Below, piece by piece: positions 1-23,032 of a DNA stretch of 64,000 bases (the first letter of the stretch is position 1; each line of letters begins with the position of its first letter). This stretch comes from Setaria digitata. Taxonomy: Eukaryota; Nematoda; Chromadorea; Rhabditida; Setariidae. Both the position numbers and the translations under genes were made by a program. Location of the stretch: positions 1-64,000 of the forward strand of contig RCAB01000281.1 in the NCBI GenBank assembly GCA_003640385.1, written 5' to 3'. The notes below the pieces were generated by a model, which did not search any database, was not told where the DNA came from, and was given only the letters and a program-made list of their open reading frames with translations.

Positions 1-3000
1 GAAATTGATCTAGCTTGATTATTCTCACATTTAGTAACATGACTAATCTAATTATTTATGACTATTCGCCGTCTAAAATTAACAGGTAAAAAGATGCACA
101 GAATTTTTTTTCTCCATTTCCCTTAAAAAGTTTTTAAAAAAAAATCATTATTTTTTTGTTATTTGTTTGCCAAAATTGGATATTATTAGCTAGAGAATTA
201 ATGTGCATGAAAAATTTATGCTTTTAACGTTTTTTTTTTTTTTTTTTTCCAATTCAAGTGTTATTCTCGATACAAAAAAAAAAAAAAAAAAATGGAAATT
301 TCGCACTGGAAATTATTCTAACACTATTAGCTTAGTTAATCATAATAATACTAGTAGCAATAGCTCTTTAAAAAAAAAAGAAAAAAAAACTTATTTTTTT
401 GCAAAAGTTTATGAAAAGATTTTTTCATTAAAAAAAAATTGTTTTTTTTAATGAAAAAATTTTTGATTATTTTTTTTCCTGAACAAAAAAAAAAGCAAAA
501 AATCGAGGCTTATCATTTGTTCATTTGTTTAACCAGATGAATTAATGCAGTAATTAAATACTACAATGAATATTCAATTTTATAAAATGTACTGTGGATA
601 TTAAATTTTTGAACCAAATTTTTTTCATTCTTTTCTCACAAAAATAATTAATTAAACAAACCTAAAATATAAACAAAGACGTGTAATGTACTGGCCGGAT
701 TAATTCGTAATGAATTAAGATGCTTCCTTCGTGTTGCGGTCATCACATTGACGATCATTATTATAACACTGCTATAATAGTTGATTAATATTGATTTAAT
801 TGATTGTTTCTAAATTTAAAACTAAATTAATTAAAATTCGTTGGAACTATTTTTGATCCCCGTAAAGCACATTTAATAATATTTAGCAGATTTATTTTTC
901 ACCAAATTATATGGTTATTTTCGCACAAGTTATTCATAATTTAATGCAATTTTGAACAATTAATTTGTTGAAAAATTTATTCTATACATAAATTTCAATT
1001 TGAAAATCTTTAGCAAATTATTGGAAGTTTGATTTTTCTCAGCCTAAAAATTAAAACCAATGACTGATTGATAAAACGCAATGCAATTTCTCGTTTTTTC
1101 TTTTCTTTTTCTTTTTTTCTTTCATTTTTGTATTTTCCAAATTAGAAATTAAAACAAAAAGTAGGAAATTACCCGTTACCAAATGTTCCAAATAGAAAAA
1201 GGATGAAATAGGATAGACTAAAAATTAAACGTATCAATTTTCGTGCTGATTCTTCATTATCATTATCACCATCTACAAAATGTGCCCGAATAGTTTCGCT
1301 GCTTCAAATCAGATGATAAACTTTTTTTTTTTCAAAATTTTTATCACATTAAAATTGAAATAATAAAAGTGTTGCCTTTCTAAAAAAAAAATAAATAAAT
1401 AAATAAAAGAAAAAGATGACAAAGACTTTTTCTTTTTGCTTTAATCAATGTTAGTTGGAAGAAACTTTTAAGAATTTCTATGAAGTAAGTCATTGACAAT
1501 CATTGAAATAGGTGGGAAAAAATAGGAAATTACAAAGGAATTGAAAAATTCTTCCTTTTTTGCTTCCTAATTAACTCTCAAATTGATTACAATTCAAAGG
1601 AAAAAAAAAAGAAAATTATTACTTGAAATAAAACAAAGTTATGATTCTGTACTGACTATCACATTTAACTTAGCACTAAATAAATATAAATGTCGGTTAG
1701 AATAGCGCGACAATTATTATCAAAAATTTTCTATTGTTATAAAAATCTTAATTTTTAAATTATTTTACAGCATGCAAATAAAACGAAAAGACTAAAATCT
1801 CCATTTAAAAAAAAATTACCAAATTTTGTTGTTTTAGATATCGCTGTTGTTGTTGTCGTTATTGTTGTCCAAATTTTGAAAAAATCTGTTTCTGTAGCCA
1901 TCTATACATAGTCAATAATGTTTTATCAATTCACAAAAAAATAATTAGAATATCAGTATTTAACAGTGAATTTTTATTTAACATATTAATCTTATATATG
2001 CATCTCCACCCAGAAATCCAAGGATAGCGAAAGTTTTTCAAGAAAAAAAAAAAAAAAAAAAAAATGAATGAATTGGATGTAATGAAAAATATGAATGATG
2101 AAAGTATGGAAATGAATTAAATTTAAATATTTCATTTTGACTTCATTTATCTACTTGAGTATCAGCTACATCCCATGAAGAAATGCGTGTTAATATATAT
2201 ATATATATATAATACATATATAATAAATGTGATTAGACTGGTATTTATTCTGTAAAAAGTAGAAAAAATGTCAAAAGATGGAGAAAAAAATTTTCTCCCT
2301 AAAAATAATATGTTAATAATTTAAGACTAAAATTTAAGTTAACTTTCAGATTTAGCAAATGTTAAATTTGTTTAGGGTTTTCACGCTTTTTGTTTCTTTC
2401 CTTATTTTAGTAACATTTTTACAAGATATTTAAAATTTTTCTGCAAAAATATTAATTAGAAAAGGCAAAATAAAATTAAAAGATTATCAAAGTCTTTTCC
2501 TAGCCATCAATTTTCAATTACACACATAATAATCTGAATGTAAACTTCTTCGAATAGATAAAAAATTTACTTCCTTAGAAGTGCCATATTAAAAAATTAT
2601 ATTACATACAAAATTTTTGAAGTACTAAAGAAAACATGGAAAAAAGTGTTGCTTGCGCCGTAATAAATGATGGCATAGTACTTTTTTAAATTTTTTTTTT
2701 TTTTTTTTTCTATAGCATTTAAATATGCAAATTAAGTTTATTGGTTTAATTCAAGCAATATATTTATAGTAAATATTTTGGTTTTATTTACAGGATAGCA
2801 TGAATTTTAATGCTTGTTAGAAATAAATCTGAAAACATTCCGAAAGTTTAACAAGGATGAGATGTTCCTTTTTTTTTTTTCGTTTTAAACTTTCGTAGTC
2901 TTTCCGTTTTTTCGGCATTGATCTTGATAAATTGCTCCAGGAAACCGGGAAGACCAAATATATGGTTATAGCATATTTAGCTTTTGCGTAATATTCTTGA

Positions 3001-3580
3001 AATTGTACGAATGATTGGCATCTAATTCTTATTAGTTTGAAATTTTCTAATAAGATCAAAAAGTAATGCTTTTAGCAAAAATAACAAATAATTTAAAAAT
3101 TGTTTCCGCTAAGTAGTAACAAATTTAATTGCACATATCTTTTAAGAGGATTTTCTTTTTTTAATTAAAGAAATGATTGACAAGAATTATATTATATTAA
3201 AGCACTTAAATGGGACGAACAATAGCTGCATAGTAATTTTAAGCCAGTGAGTAGTGATCAATGATAAGTCAGATAAATGATAAATAATGACAAGGTGAAT
3301 GCTCTTTAATAGTTATTAGATTTGATTACTTAATTCAGAGGTTTTAATAACAGAGTTATAAGAGAAAAGGATATGCGTAGAAGTAGATGATAATCATGAT
3401 AAGTTCATTACTAGTGTTGTATAGAATGAAATGGATAATAAAAAGTAATAATGAAAAGTCTAATATGGATTACTATTTTTTAATGTGCGCAAGTGTTTAG
3501 AAGATAGATTATAACAAAAAAGTATTGTTTTAATATCAAGAATAGTGCATATCTTATCATTTTAAATTATCAACTTGTTC

Positions 3581-3835
3581 CAGAGTTTTAAATAGTCTGT
3601 AAAAATGAAATAGTTAGACTTCAAATTCGATTCTTTGCCTTATCAGGAATTTTAAAAGTCGAAAAAAGAAAGTAATTAATAGGATTATAGAATTAATGTT
3701 NATTATATTAAAGCACAGAGTTTTAAATAGTCTGTAAAAATGAAATAGTTAGACTTCAAATTCGATTCTTTGCCTTATCAGGAATTTTAAAAGTCGAAAA
3801 AAGAAAGTAATTAATAGGATTATAGAATTAATGTT
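3581..3835. repeat. 120-bp direct duplication flanking a single N
   Basis: Bases 3581-3700 and 3716-3835 are identical as far as I can read. They are separated by an N at 3701 and 14 bases that resemble sequence near 3188-3202. Perfect identity and the adjoining N indicate a contig join rather than an old biological repeat. No gene is affected. Confidence 0.85.
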
Positions 3836-4688
3836 GAATAAAAATTCAAAAGAAAAAAAAACAACAATCATCTTGTCAAAGAAAAAATTTGAGAACAGTT
3901 TTCGCCATTTCATTTCTTGTACAATTTTCATGTTACCTTACGGCATCATTACTATGATTCTCGGCTCCTTCCGTAACTTACTTCCATCCATACCGATCCA
4001 TTCATGTTCGGCTGTCTTTTTCATAGATTATTAATTTAGAACTTTTTAAACTGAAGACATGGAATGCTTAAAGAACAAACAATTTTCAACTTATTTCAGA
4101 AATTTCAATTTATTTCAAAATTTAGTTCCAATTTTAATATGAAACATGATGTGAATTTGCATATCACATCTAAAAAGTATAACTGGTAAAAACACCGTTA
4201 AAAAAAATTTAGAATTAAATCAACATAATTACAACATTTCGGTTAAATTCATTCTAATATAACTGCAAAGACTTAAAGTAAAAACCTTTCTTTTTTTGAT
4301 TATTTTAGCATATAATTTAGAAATCAGTGTTGAAAAATAATATTTATTAACAATTAATCTAGATAAATTCTTTCTTCTTTCTTTTTTTCTTCTTTTTTTT
4401 TTTCAAATTATTCATTCGTTGAAGTTATAAAAAAACATAAACTTTTGCATAAACTTTACAAGTATAAATGTTATTTAAAAAAAAAAAAATCAATAAAAAT
4501 TTCAATAAAATATTTCGAAAATATATAATTGCATTATTTTCCAAATCAAATAAAACATCACTACTCCTTCTTTTTACTCTTCGATCGCCTTGCAGTTTTG
4601 CCTTTTTTTTTTTCCGTTTCTGCAAAAATTTATTTATATTCTAAACAAAAAGAATTAGCGAAATTAATTTTTTTTTTTAATAAGTCCA

Positions 4689-4715
4689 TACACACACACA
4701 CACACACACACACAC
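4689..4715. repeat. (CA)n microsatellite
   Basis: About 13 perfect CA units lie in intergenic sequence. Confidence 0.9.
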
Positions 4716-5499
4716 TCTGGAATTTTCGCGCACAAAAAGAGAAGCTAAATTAGGATGTAGCACAAATGTAACTTGAAATAATTAATTTGTAATTAAACAA
4801 ATTTGAATGAAAGAATAGATGACATATTGTTTATATTTGCTGCAGTTTGCAGTCCAGTTTTTCCTGATAAAAATAATTTATCACTCTCGATAAATTTTTA
4901 GGGAAAAAAATTCAAAGCACAAGAATTTTAGCTGTTGTAAAATCCAATCACACCAATGAGGCTAAATCAACCATTTTAGGATAATATTTCTATTATTTTT
5001 TTAAAATATCACAGCAAACATTAATCTTTATTCAAGTTGCAATGTTATTTTCTCTTAAATTACTGTCCAAATTAAAGGTTAAAACCTACTGAAGGTTAAT
5101 TTATAATGAAATGATAGTAATTATTTTGCACAATCCTTTAACCAGTTGTTTGTTACAAATAATAACTTTGTAAATTTTTGAAAAAAGATGTTTCATTAAT
5201 CAGCTAAAATTATTAATGAATAAAATATCATAACAGATTGGAATGTGAATGATGAAGATCAAATTACTTGAATTCAGCATCAAGCAACAGAGCTTGCCTG
5301 TTTATTAATATTACTATTTATTAATTCAAAACATACGAATTTTAGTTGTTGTAAAATCCGATCACACTAATGTAAATAAACAAACAAAAAAGAAAAAAGA
5401 TCGATTGATCATAAATCATAAAGTTAAATGTTTAAAAAAAGATTGTCATTTTCTCTTTTAATTATAAAAAAATATCTCGCAGAAAGAAATTCAATATCA

Positions 5500-6010
5500 A
5501 TCTGGAGAGGAAGAAAAAGGAACGAGATTGATTTTATCATTTGAGGTAAAAGTGGTGCATTTCTTGAATAATTAATCCTAACTTATGAATAACAATTGTG
5601 ATATTTAATTCCACGAGTTGTCAGACGATGTTCTTAGTTAAAATGGTTGCTTTTAGCATTCTATTATTTACTAATGAAAGAAAAGCATGGGAAAAAAGGA
5701 AGAATGGGTGTAAATATTTCAATTCCAATTTAAAAATAAAACGATAAGAGACAAACAAGACTGATTTTTATCATTTAAGCTTATTTATTGAAAGGACAAA
5801 AAAAAATTGTCTTCTTGCAAATAAAAAAAAAAAAAAAAAATGATTATAGCATGGTAATATTAAGCAAGAAAGAATAGAACAGGAAGAGAGGAAAAAAATG
5901 GAAAAAAGACAAGAAATGCAAATATTTCAATTTAAATTTAAAAAATAATCGGCAAAAAAAAAAAAAAGAGAAAATAGAAATACGGCTGATTTTTATCATT
6001 CGAGCTTATG
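5500..6010. repeat. Degenerate ~230-bp tandem repeat
   Basis: The phrase TGATTTTTATCATT followed by a GAGC/AAGC-type ending recurs near 5526 (shortened), 5762 and 5991. Two of these copies are preceded by a matching stretch with AATATTTCAATT and AATTTAAAAA at about 5718 and 5920. The spacing is close to 230 bp and divergence is substantial, so this is an old tandem duplication. No coding potential was seen. Confidence 0.4.
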
Positions 6011-9000
6011 TATCAGGCCGAGAAAGATAAGTCTATAGACACTTCGAGATTGAGTTAGTAAATATCTTCTAATTCAGGAAGCAGACAATGAATTTGTCTA
6101 CCTTTCTATATATCCGGATACATACACTACCTTCTTCCTAGTTTAAAGATGCGTTTAGATCAGAAATGCTCAAAAAATTACAAAGTACAATAGCTAATTT
6201 TAATTAATTTAATTACCATGCCATGATTTAAATTTGAATTTTTAGCTGTTTCAGCTCAAATCTAACTAATTTCAATTATGTATTTGTATAAGCTTTATAT
6301 TTAGTTGCATATATATATATACACAAATATCCAAGCATGCGTTGCAATTATACAAGATTAATTGTTCTTGAAATTATGAAATAGCCCATACACTTTCCAT
6401 TTTACGTCAACATAAGAAAGTAATAAGAGCTGTAGAACTAAACAAATAATAATAACTGTTTTTTTTTTTCATAGTTTAAGAAACTTGAAAGTTCTAAAAA
6501 AGTTTATCAAACAACAAAAAGAAAAAAAAACTGTTATTGTTTAAGTTGTTCAAAAATGAACAATGAACTCTTCATAAATTTTGTCAAAAGAAATCGAAAA
6601 TGATACAAACAAATACTTGCAGTTTTATTAGCAAAGAATTTAAATTAGAAATTTAATTTGCTGTAATTAATAAAAAAGTAAATAAGTTCCTCCTACAGTG
6701 ACATCAACCAAACATTTAGTTAAAAAGCAATACAATTAATCTTTTTTTTCTTAACTTCACCGTATAAAATATGCATTGTTAAATGATTTTTGGATTTAGT
6801 TTTATCAGCAGCAAGTATCTGAAATCCAACAAAGAAACTGTCGAATTTATTTAAATTTAATTCCAGTAAAACAATGGAAAAATTTTGGAAGAAAAAATGA
6901 AAAAAAGTAAATTAAAAAATTTTAGTAGCATATCGATTTCTCGCTTAATAACTTTATATTGGAAACTCCTAAATTCCATTGAGAAAGAAAAAAAATATAA
7001 TAGAGAAGGTGAAACTTTTTTTATTCTGAGAAAAAAGAGACAGAACAAGTAATAAAATTTTTTGAAGCTTTTGCAAAAAATTGGTTGCTGATAATAAATG
7101 TTAGTTAATTAATAAAGCTTGTATTTACTTCTACTTTACTGGTTAATTAATATTTTAAAACTGTCACATTTCACAGCAGATATTCCACTCATTCCTTTTT
7201 CTTCTTAATGACATTTAACAAAATTTGAATAACAAAAATAAACAAATTAATTCATACAACCGCAACACATTAAGAAGATAAGGGCATATAAATTAGAATT
7301 AAATAGAAATGTTCTAAAATTTTTATTCAATTTGGCTAATTCGAATTTTTAAAATTTTTTTTTAACAGTTATTACAAGAGTCTTACGATTCGTATTGCCA
7401 TATTTGATCTGAAAAGTATAATTATTTTATTTCTTTCTTAACATTTGATCATAACTGACTAATCAAATTGTAATTAATAAAATCTAGGATGAAATAATAA
7501 ATTTTGCATTTCAATGAAATAAAAATTAAGCAGGATCAATTAAGCCACTACCGCTAACATCAGCCATTCATTTCACAAGAATTTTTTTCCTAACATTTTG
7601 AAGCAAAAAATCTGGTACTACTGATTAGAAATAATCCAAAAAAAGAAAAAAATTGTCCTAATTTCGACAATTCCTTCTTCATTATTTAGCTTATTTATCC
7701 TTTCTAAGCCTTCTATTTCATCTCCTCTTTACTATGCACTCTATTTGATCTCCTCTTCACTACACTAATATATAATTGTAATTTGAACTTGAACTTAAAA
7801 TTTTGAATCGTTAAGAAAAAAAAAGTGTTTCGGAAAATTTAGCTCGCCTGAAAAAGAAAGAGGAAAGAAAAAAAGTTGAATCGTCAAATAAGGAAAACAT
7901 TATCCTCATGTTCCCAGTAGATTTCTGCCTTTTTTTTTTTCGAGAATCTCGACTAAAAGCAGACTGTTGACATTTTTTGAAGAAGCATTTGCTGTTTATG
8001 CACTAACCAACAAAATGTAATTATCGCTTATGCGTTGATTGTTTTAAGGCAACCAAACAAAAACTCCTCTTCATAGAATTATTTCAAGTGCGAAAATTTA
8101 CCTATCTTCTCTGTTCCATCTTTCTCTTCTAATAATAAGTAATTATTTGAAAGAGTTAAATAGCATTGTTTACTAAACAGCATATCAAATTTGGCTCAAT
8201 TATAATTAGCAATAGACAGCAACTGTTACGGATATTGCTTCGTGTTTATTTGTTTCTAATCTTCCGAAAAGGTATGAGTATTATTTATCTGTTCATTTAA
8301 TTTACGGATCGTTACTGTTGGATTTCTGAAGCATACATTAACATAGATTACATTTAAAAAGAAATGAATTTTTTTTTTTTTTTTTTCGTAAACTGAATTA
8401 ATTGTATCAGAGCAGTAGGAAATTGTCGAAAGTATCATTTCGAAGTGAATGAGTCACTCATTCATCAGATAATAACTGATAATGTTAAAATTTACTCTTC
8501 AAATGTTAGGATAGAGTATCACTTTATCAACCATCTTAATTAATTTCTTTTTTAATGACATAGAAGATTATTTTATTAATCAAATTACATTTACTCGTTT
8601 CTATATCAATAACTGTTCGCTTATCTCTAAATCGCTGGTGTAAGATCACATTTTTACAAGCTAAATCTTTTCCAGTGATCGTAATAATGATAATAATAAT
8701 AGTGATGATAATCGTTGTAATAAAGTACATCTGCTAAAAATACTGTAATGATTCATTTCCATAAGCAAGCACTTGTTAAGCTCTGTTCATTTTATTTACT
8801 TTAAATTAAATTATCAACTAAAATTAGTGTTGTTCAATCTGAAATGCTCCAGCAATTTTTGACCCAAAGAAAACATATTTTTGATATACTTAATTTCAAA
8901 ATAACAATTTCGACGGAATCAATCGAATTTAAAAAACGCAAAAATTAATATATATATAAAGTTAATAATATGCATATATGTTTATCCACTATATTTCATT

Positions 9001-9199
9001 TGTTCATTATATCTCTATTTATTTTATTATATTTGCACACAAATATTTATTATAATTCGTAATATAGTTAGTACTGATATTAAAATTTTTGTAAAATCGA
9101 TTGAATTTAAAAATTTGAAACAATGAAAATTATTGAAATTTCCATGAACTACATTAACGTTTGAAGATTGCCATAAATCATTTTCAGGAAGCTATAATT

Positions 9200-9236
<37 letters not shown>

Positions 9237-11095
9237 NACAAAGAAAGAGGAGAAAAAACAAATATTTTAAAACTGATTTTAATTTTGAAAGAATTGCCAT
9301 AACATCAGATAATAAAAAAAGGCAACAGCAGATAGGTTGGAAAAAACTTTTTCAACTTCCTATCAAAACTCCCTGTTCAAAAAATTATCTTCATAATTTA
9401 ACATTTAAAGTTGAACAAATGAATAACAGTTCTTTCTTCATTTCCTTTTCCAATCAATTCGCCTTTTTCCTTTCTCACTTTCAGTATTTCTGTTATTGAG
9501 AAAACTTATCAAGATGATAATTGCCCTGTACTTCCGACTACACTTCTGCGACAAAGATTAAAATGCTATACAGCATTTATCTTTATTTTATCTTTTTATT
9601 ACTAATTAAACTATTTCCCATCCAGCATTACCGTCTTTCATAGTTAACGAAAAAATTTTACAAACTAAATAACATTAATTGATTGATTGTTAAAATTCTG
9701 TCCGGAGCTCAATTTTAATAAGAATTTCTTCTTCTTTTTTTCTTTCAAAATTCCATTCCTTTACAGAACTTCATATCTTTACATGTTATTATGATTAATT
9801 TATACAAATTAAGTCTTCTTTGTACTTTTTAACAACACAACACATACTAACAATTATTGTTGATTCTTCTAATGTTTCTAATGTTTATCTCGTTCAACCG
9901 TAATCCATTGCTATTTTTTGAAAGTTTTTAATTCAATAATTTGATAAGCCATTTCCGTACATCATATGGATCACAGATGTTCAAAACTGTCCATTGCTGA
10001 TGCAAAAGCTCAACCATTTAACAATTATTCATTCACTATGATACTAATTCCACTTAATTTTAATTTTATAAATATGGGTAATGCAGGGTCATCTTTTTTT
10101 TTTTTTTTGAATCGGTATAAAAAGCTTCACGGAGTTTTTTTCTTTCTTTTCCTTTTTTTTAACATTTATTAAATTAACAATTAGTGGTAATAAGTAAATT
10201 AACAAACCCGATCGTTTAATAACAATTCTCAACAATAAATGCCAATATGATAAATTATAAAAATAGAAATTTTGCAGGAGTGGATTAAAATAAAAACCAA
10301 ATTTGAAAAAAAAAAAAAAGCTCCAATAAAAATCCATAAAGGACTTCTTTTTTTTAAAAAAATTGGTGTAACAGTAATAAATAAAATCTTTTTACAAATT
10401 ACAGCAACTAACAACTGAATTTCAGAAATCCCAAAAAAAAAAAAAAAAAAAAAAAAAGAGAGGAAGAAAAAAAAAGAACCAAACTGCTGTGAAAATGCGC
10501 TTTTTAACAAATGAAAAACTAATCAGCATTTTAAATCAGAAATTCCATTAAAAAAAAAAAAAAAAAAAAAATACATGAAAAAACCTATTGTTGTAAAATT
10601 TTTACACAAGCTATAGAATGGATTTCATCCTAATTTGAACAAATTCTCTCTTTTTTTTTTAAACTCTACGCTTACATAAAAAATAGAAGACAGATTGCTT
10701 GAAAGATTCTTGTCCATTTTTCCTGCAGATAAAAAAAAAAAAATCACTTAATTAAAGGAAAAAAAATCATTCAATTTTTTTCTTTTTTTTTAAAATTAAT
10801 CATCCGGGACTCATTTATTTTATTTATAAAAAATTAACAAGTGCTTTAATAACATTAATTTAGAATAATTCTAATTTAATTTACTAAACCATAATGCACC
10901 ATAAGATCAATCTTTACGCGCTATTAAACAAAAATGCACAAAGCATGGAAAGAAGACAACGACAACGAAGTGGGAAAATTTGATGAGGAGAAAAAAGAAA
11001 AACGACTGTAATGAAAATGTGTTCAAATTCAAAAATAGGGACAGAAAAATAAAATACTCAAAAATCGTAAGAAGTAACTAACTCAAACTTATCAT

Positions 11096-21622
<10,527 letters not shown>

Positions 21623-23032
21623 TGCATCTCATTATCCTACAAACGAGTAATTCACATAGTTTGGCCATTACAAATGTTTTATTTGCTGAATAATTTTTTA
21701 GAAAGCAGCTGTTTAAGTGGAAATCTGAAATTTTCTTTCAAGTTTGCATATCAGATCATAGGCCAACATTAAACATATTAAATTTTGCAAAATTATTCTA
21801 AACAACTGTAAAGCTATCAAATACTCCAAAAACTGTTAAAAATTAAATTTTAAATCAATAGTTATTACATTTTCCATTCATCGTCTATAAACAGTAAGCA
21901 AAACTTACAACTTGACAACTTGATAATCTTAACAGTTTATTTTCCCAACTTCTATTCCTTTTATCAATTTGTCAAATATTTTTTGAAATTTTTCCAAATT
22001 CTTTGTTGCATACTTCATCAAAATTTTCAAAAATCTTTTCTTCCAAATTACAACACTATATGATAATCTTCATCATCCTAATACGTAATATATCTTTATT
22101 TTTATCTCCCTCAATCCCACAGTGCTTCGCCTTACTTTAACCAGTAATCCGGAAAAGGAAAGAATATCAGCCACACTTAAAGGTTACAACGAAATTTGCT
22201 TATAATGCCCGCACCGTATTTCACCACTGATGCGGGATTTCGATATTTCCGGTTTCCGGTGTCTTTCACCTCTTTTTTCTATTATTGTTTTTCTTAATTT
22301 TACCAAATCGATTTCCATGCTGTCTGGCTTAGAATTTAATAATGGAACGAAGGAAACTTTTGAATGAAGTGAACTAAATTCGGAAAAACAGAGAAAGAGT
22401 AACGTCAAACAATAAATAAGCTAAAAATGCTTAATTTTTTTTAGTACTTTTTAGCTTGAAATAATAATAATAGTAATTAAAAAGTGAAGAAATTGGCTTT
22501 AAAAATTACGGCCGATAAATGATAGATATTGTTACTTATCGTGTAATCACTGTTTTCGGTTTCCGTTTGTTCACTCACATAGAAATGATTTGCAAAACTG
22601 AATTGCAAACTTGACTATTCTTTGACATGTAAAATTTGAATTTAATGACTTCATTTACTCAATTATTGAATCTCACTTGATATATTGGAAAGCTTAATTT
22701 AAGTAGTGTTTCTGTAATTTATTGCTGTGATTCTTCGATAATTTGACTTCAGCTAAATTTCGTAAACTTCAGTCTCCTAAAAAAAGAAAAGGAAAAAGAA
22801 ATTTCACCACTCTCAAATTTTGATTTCAGCTCCCATTTCTTTGGCCTTCTTCCATTTTTTTTTTCTTTTCTGTCACCATAGAAATCTGCAACTGGTAATT
22901 TCCCGATTTTGTGAGTTTGGGACTTTCATATGTTTCAACTGAAATATGAAATTTGGAAAAAAAATCCATTGATGTTTCCTGTAAATAATGGGGAATCATT
23001 TTAGGACCAATGTGCTTCTTGGATCCACGGTA
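21623..23032. promoter_or_regulatory. Divergent intergenic region between EOGT and SBF
   Basis: The 1.4 kb between the two start codons must hold both 5' ends. No TATA box or motif is convincing. On the plus strand ATTTTAG ending at 23004 is a good candidate trans-splice (spliced-leader) acceptor 28 bases before the SBF start; this is an inference from nematode biology. A short minus-strand open frame at 22184-22408 has a hydrophobic start but no recognisable content. Confidence 0.4.

Larger units (their letters stand above)
1..11095. other. AT-rich intergenic region with no gene found
   Basis: No open frame here shows splice-bounded coding character or a recognisable domain; the short frames are lysine, phenylalanine or asparagine-rich translations of A/T runs. 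The region holds homopolymers, a (CA)n at about 4689-4715, an assembly duplication around the N at 3701, an N inside a poly(T) at 9237, and weak diverged repeats at 4.9-6.0 kb. The lower end presumably contains the EOGT 3' untranslated region; a minus-strand AATAAA lies at 10814-10819, 277 bases past the EOGT stop. Confidence 0.6.

Noticed and set aside
9161..9499. Open frame across the poly(T) and N at 9237
   Set aside because: It crosses a gap inside a homopolymer, so its frame is meaningless; the flanks show no domain.
22184..22408. Small minus-strand frame with a hydrophobic start, possibly a secreted peptide
   Set aside because: No processing motif or recognisable family, no cysteines in a pattern, and it lies in the shared EOGT/SBF promoter. 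Kept only as a remark.
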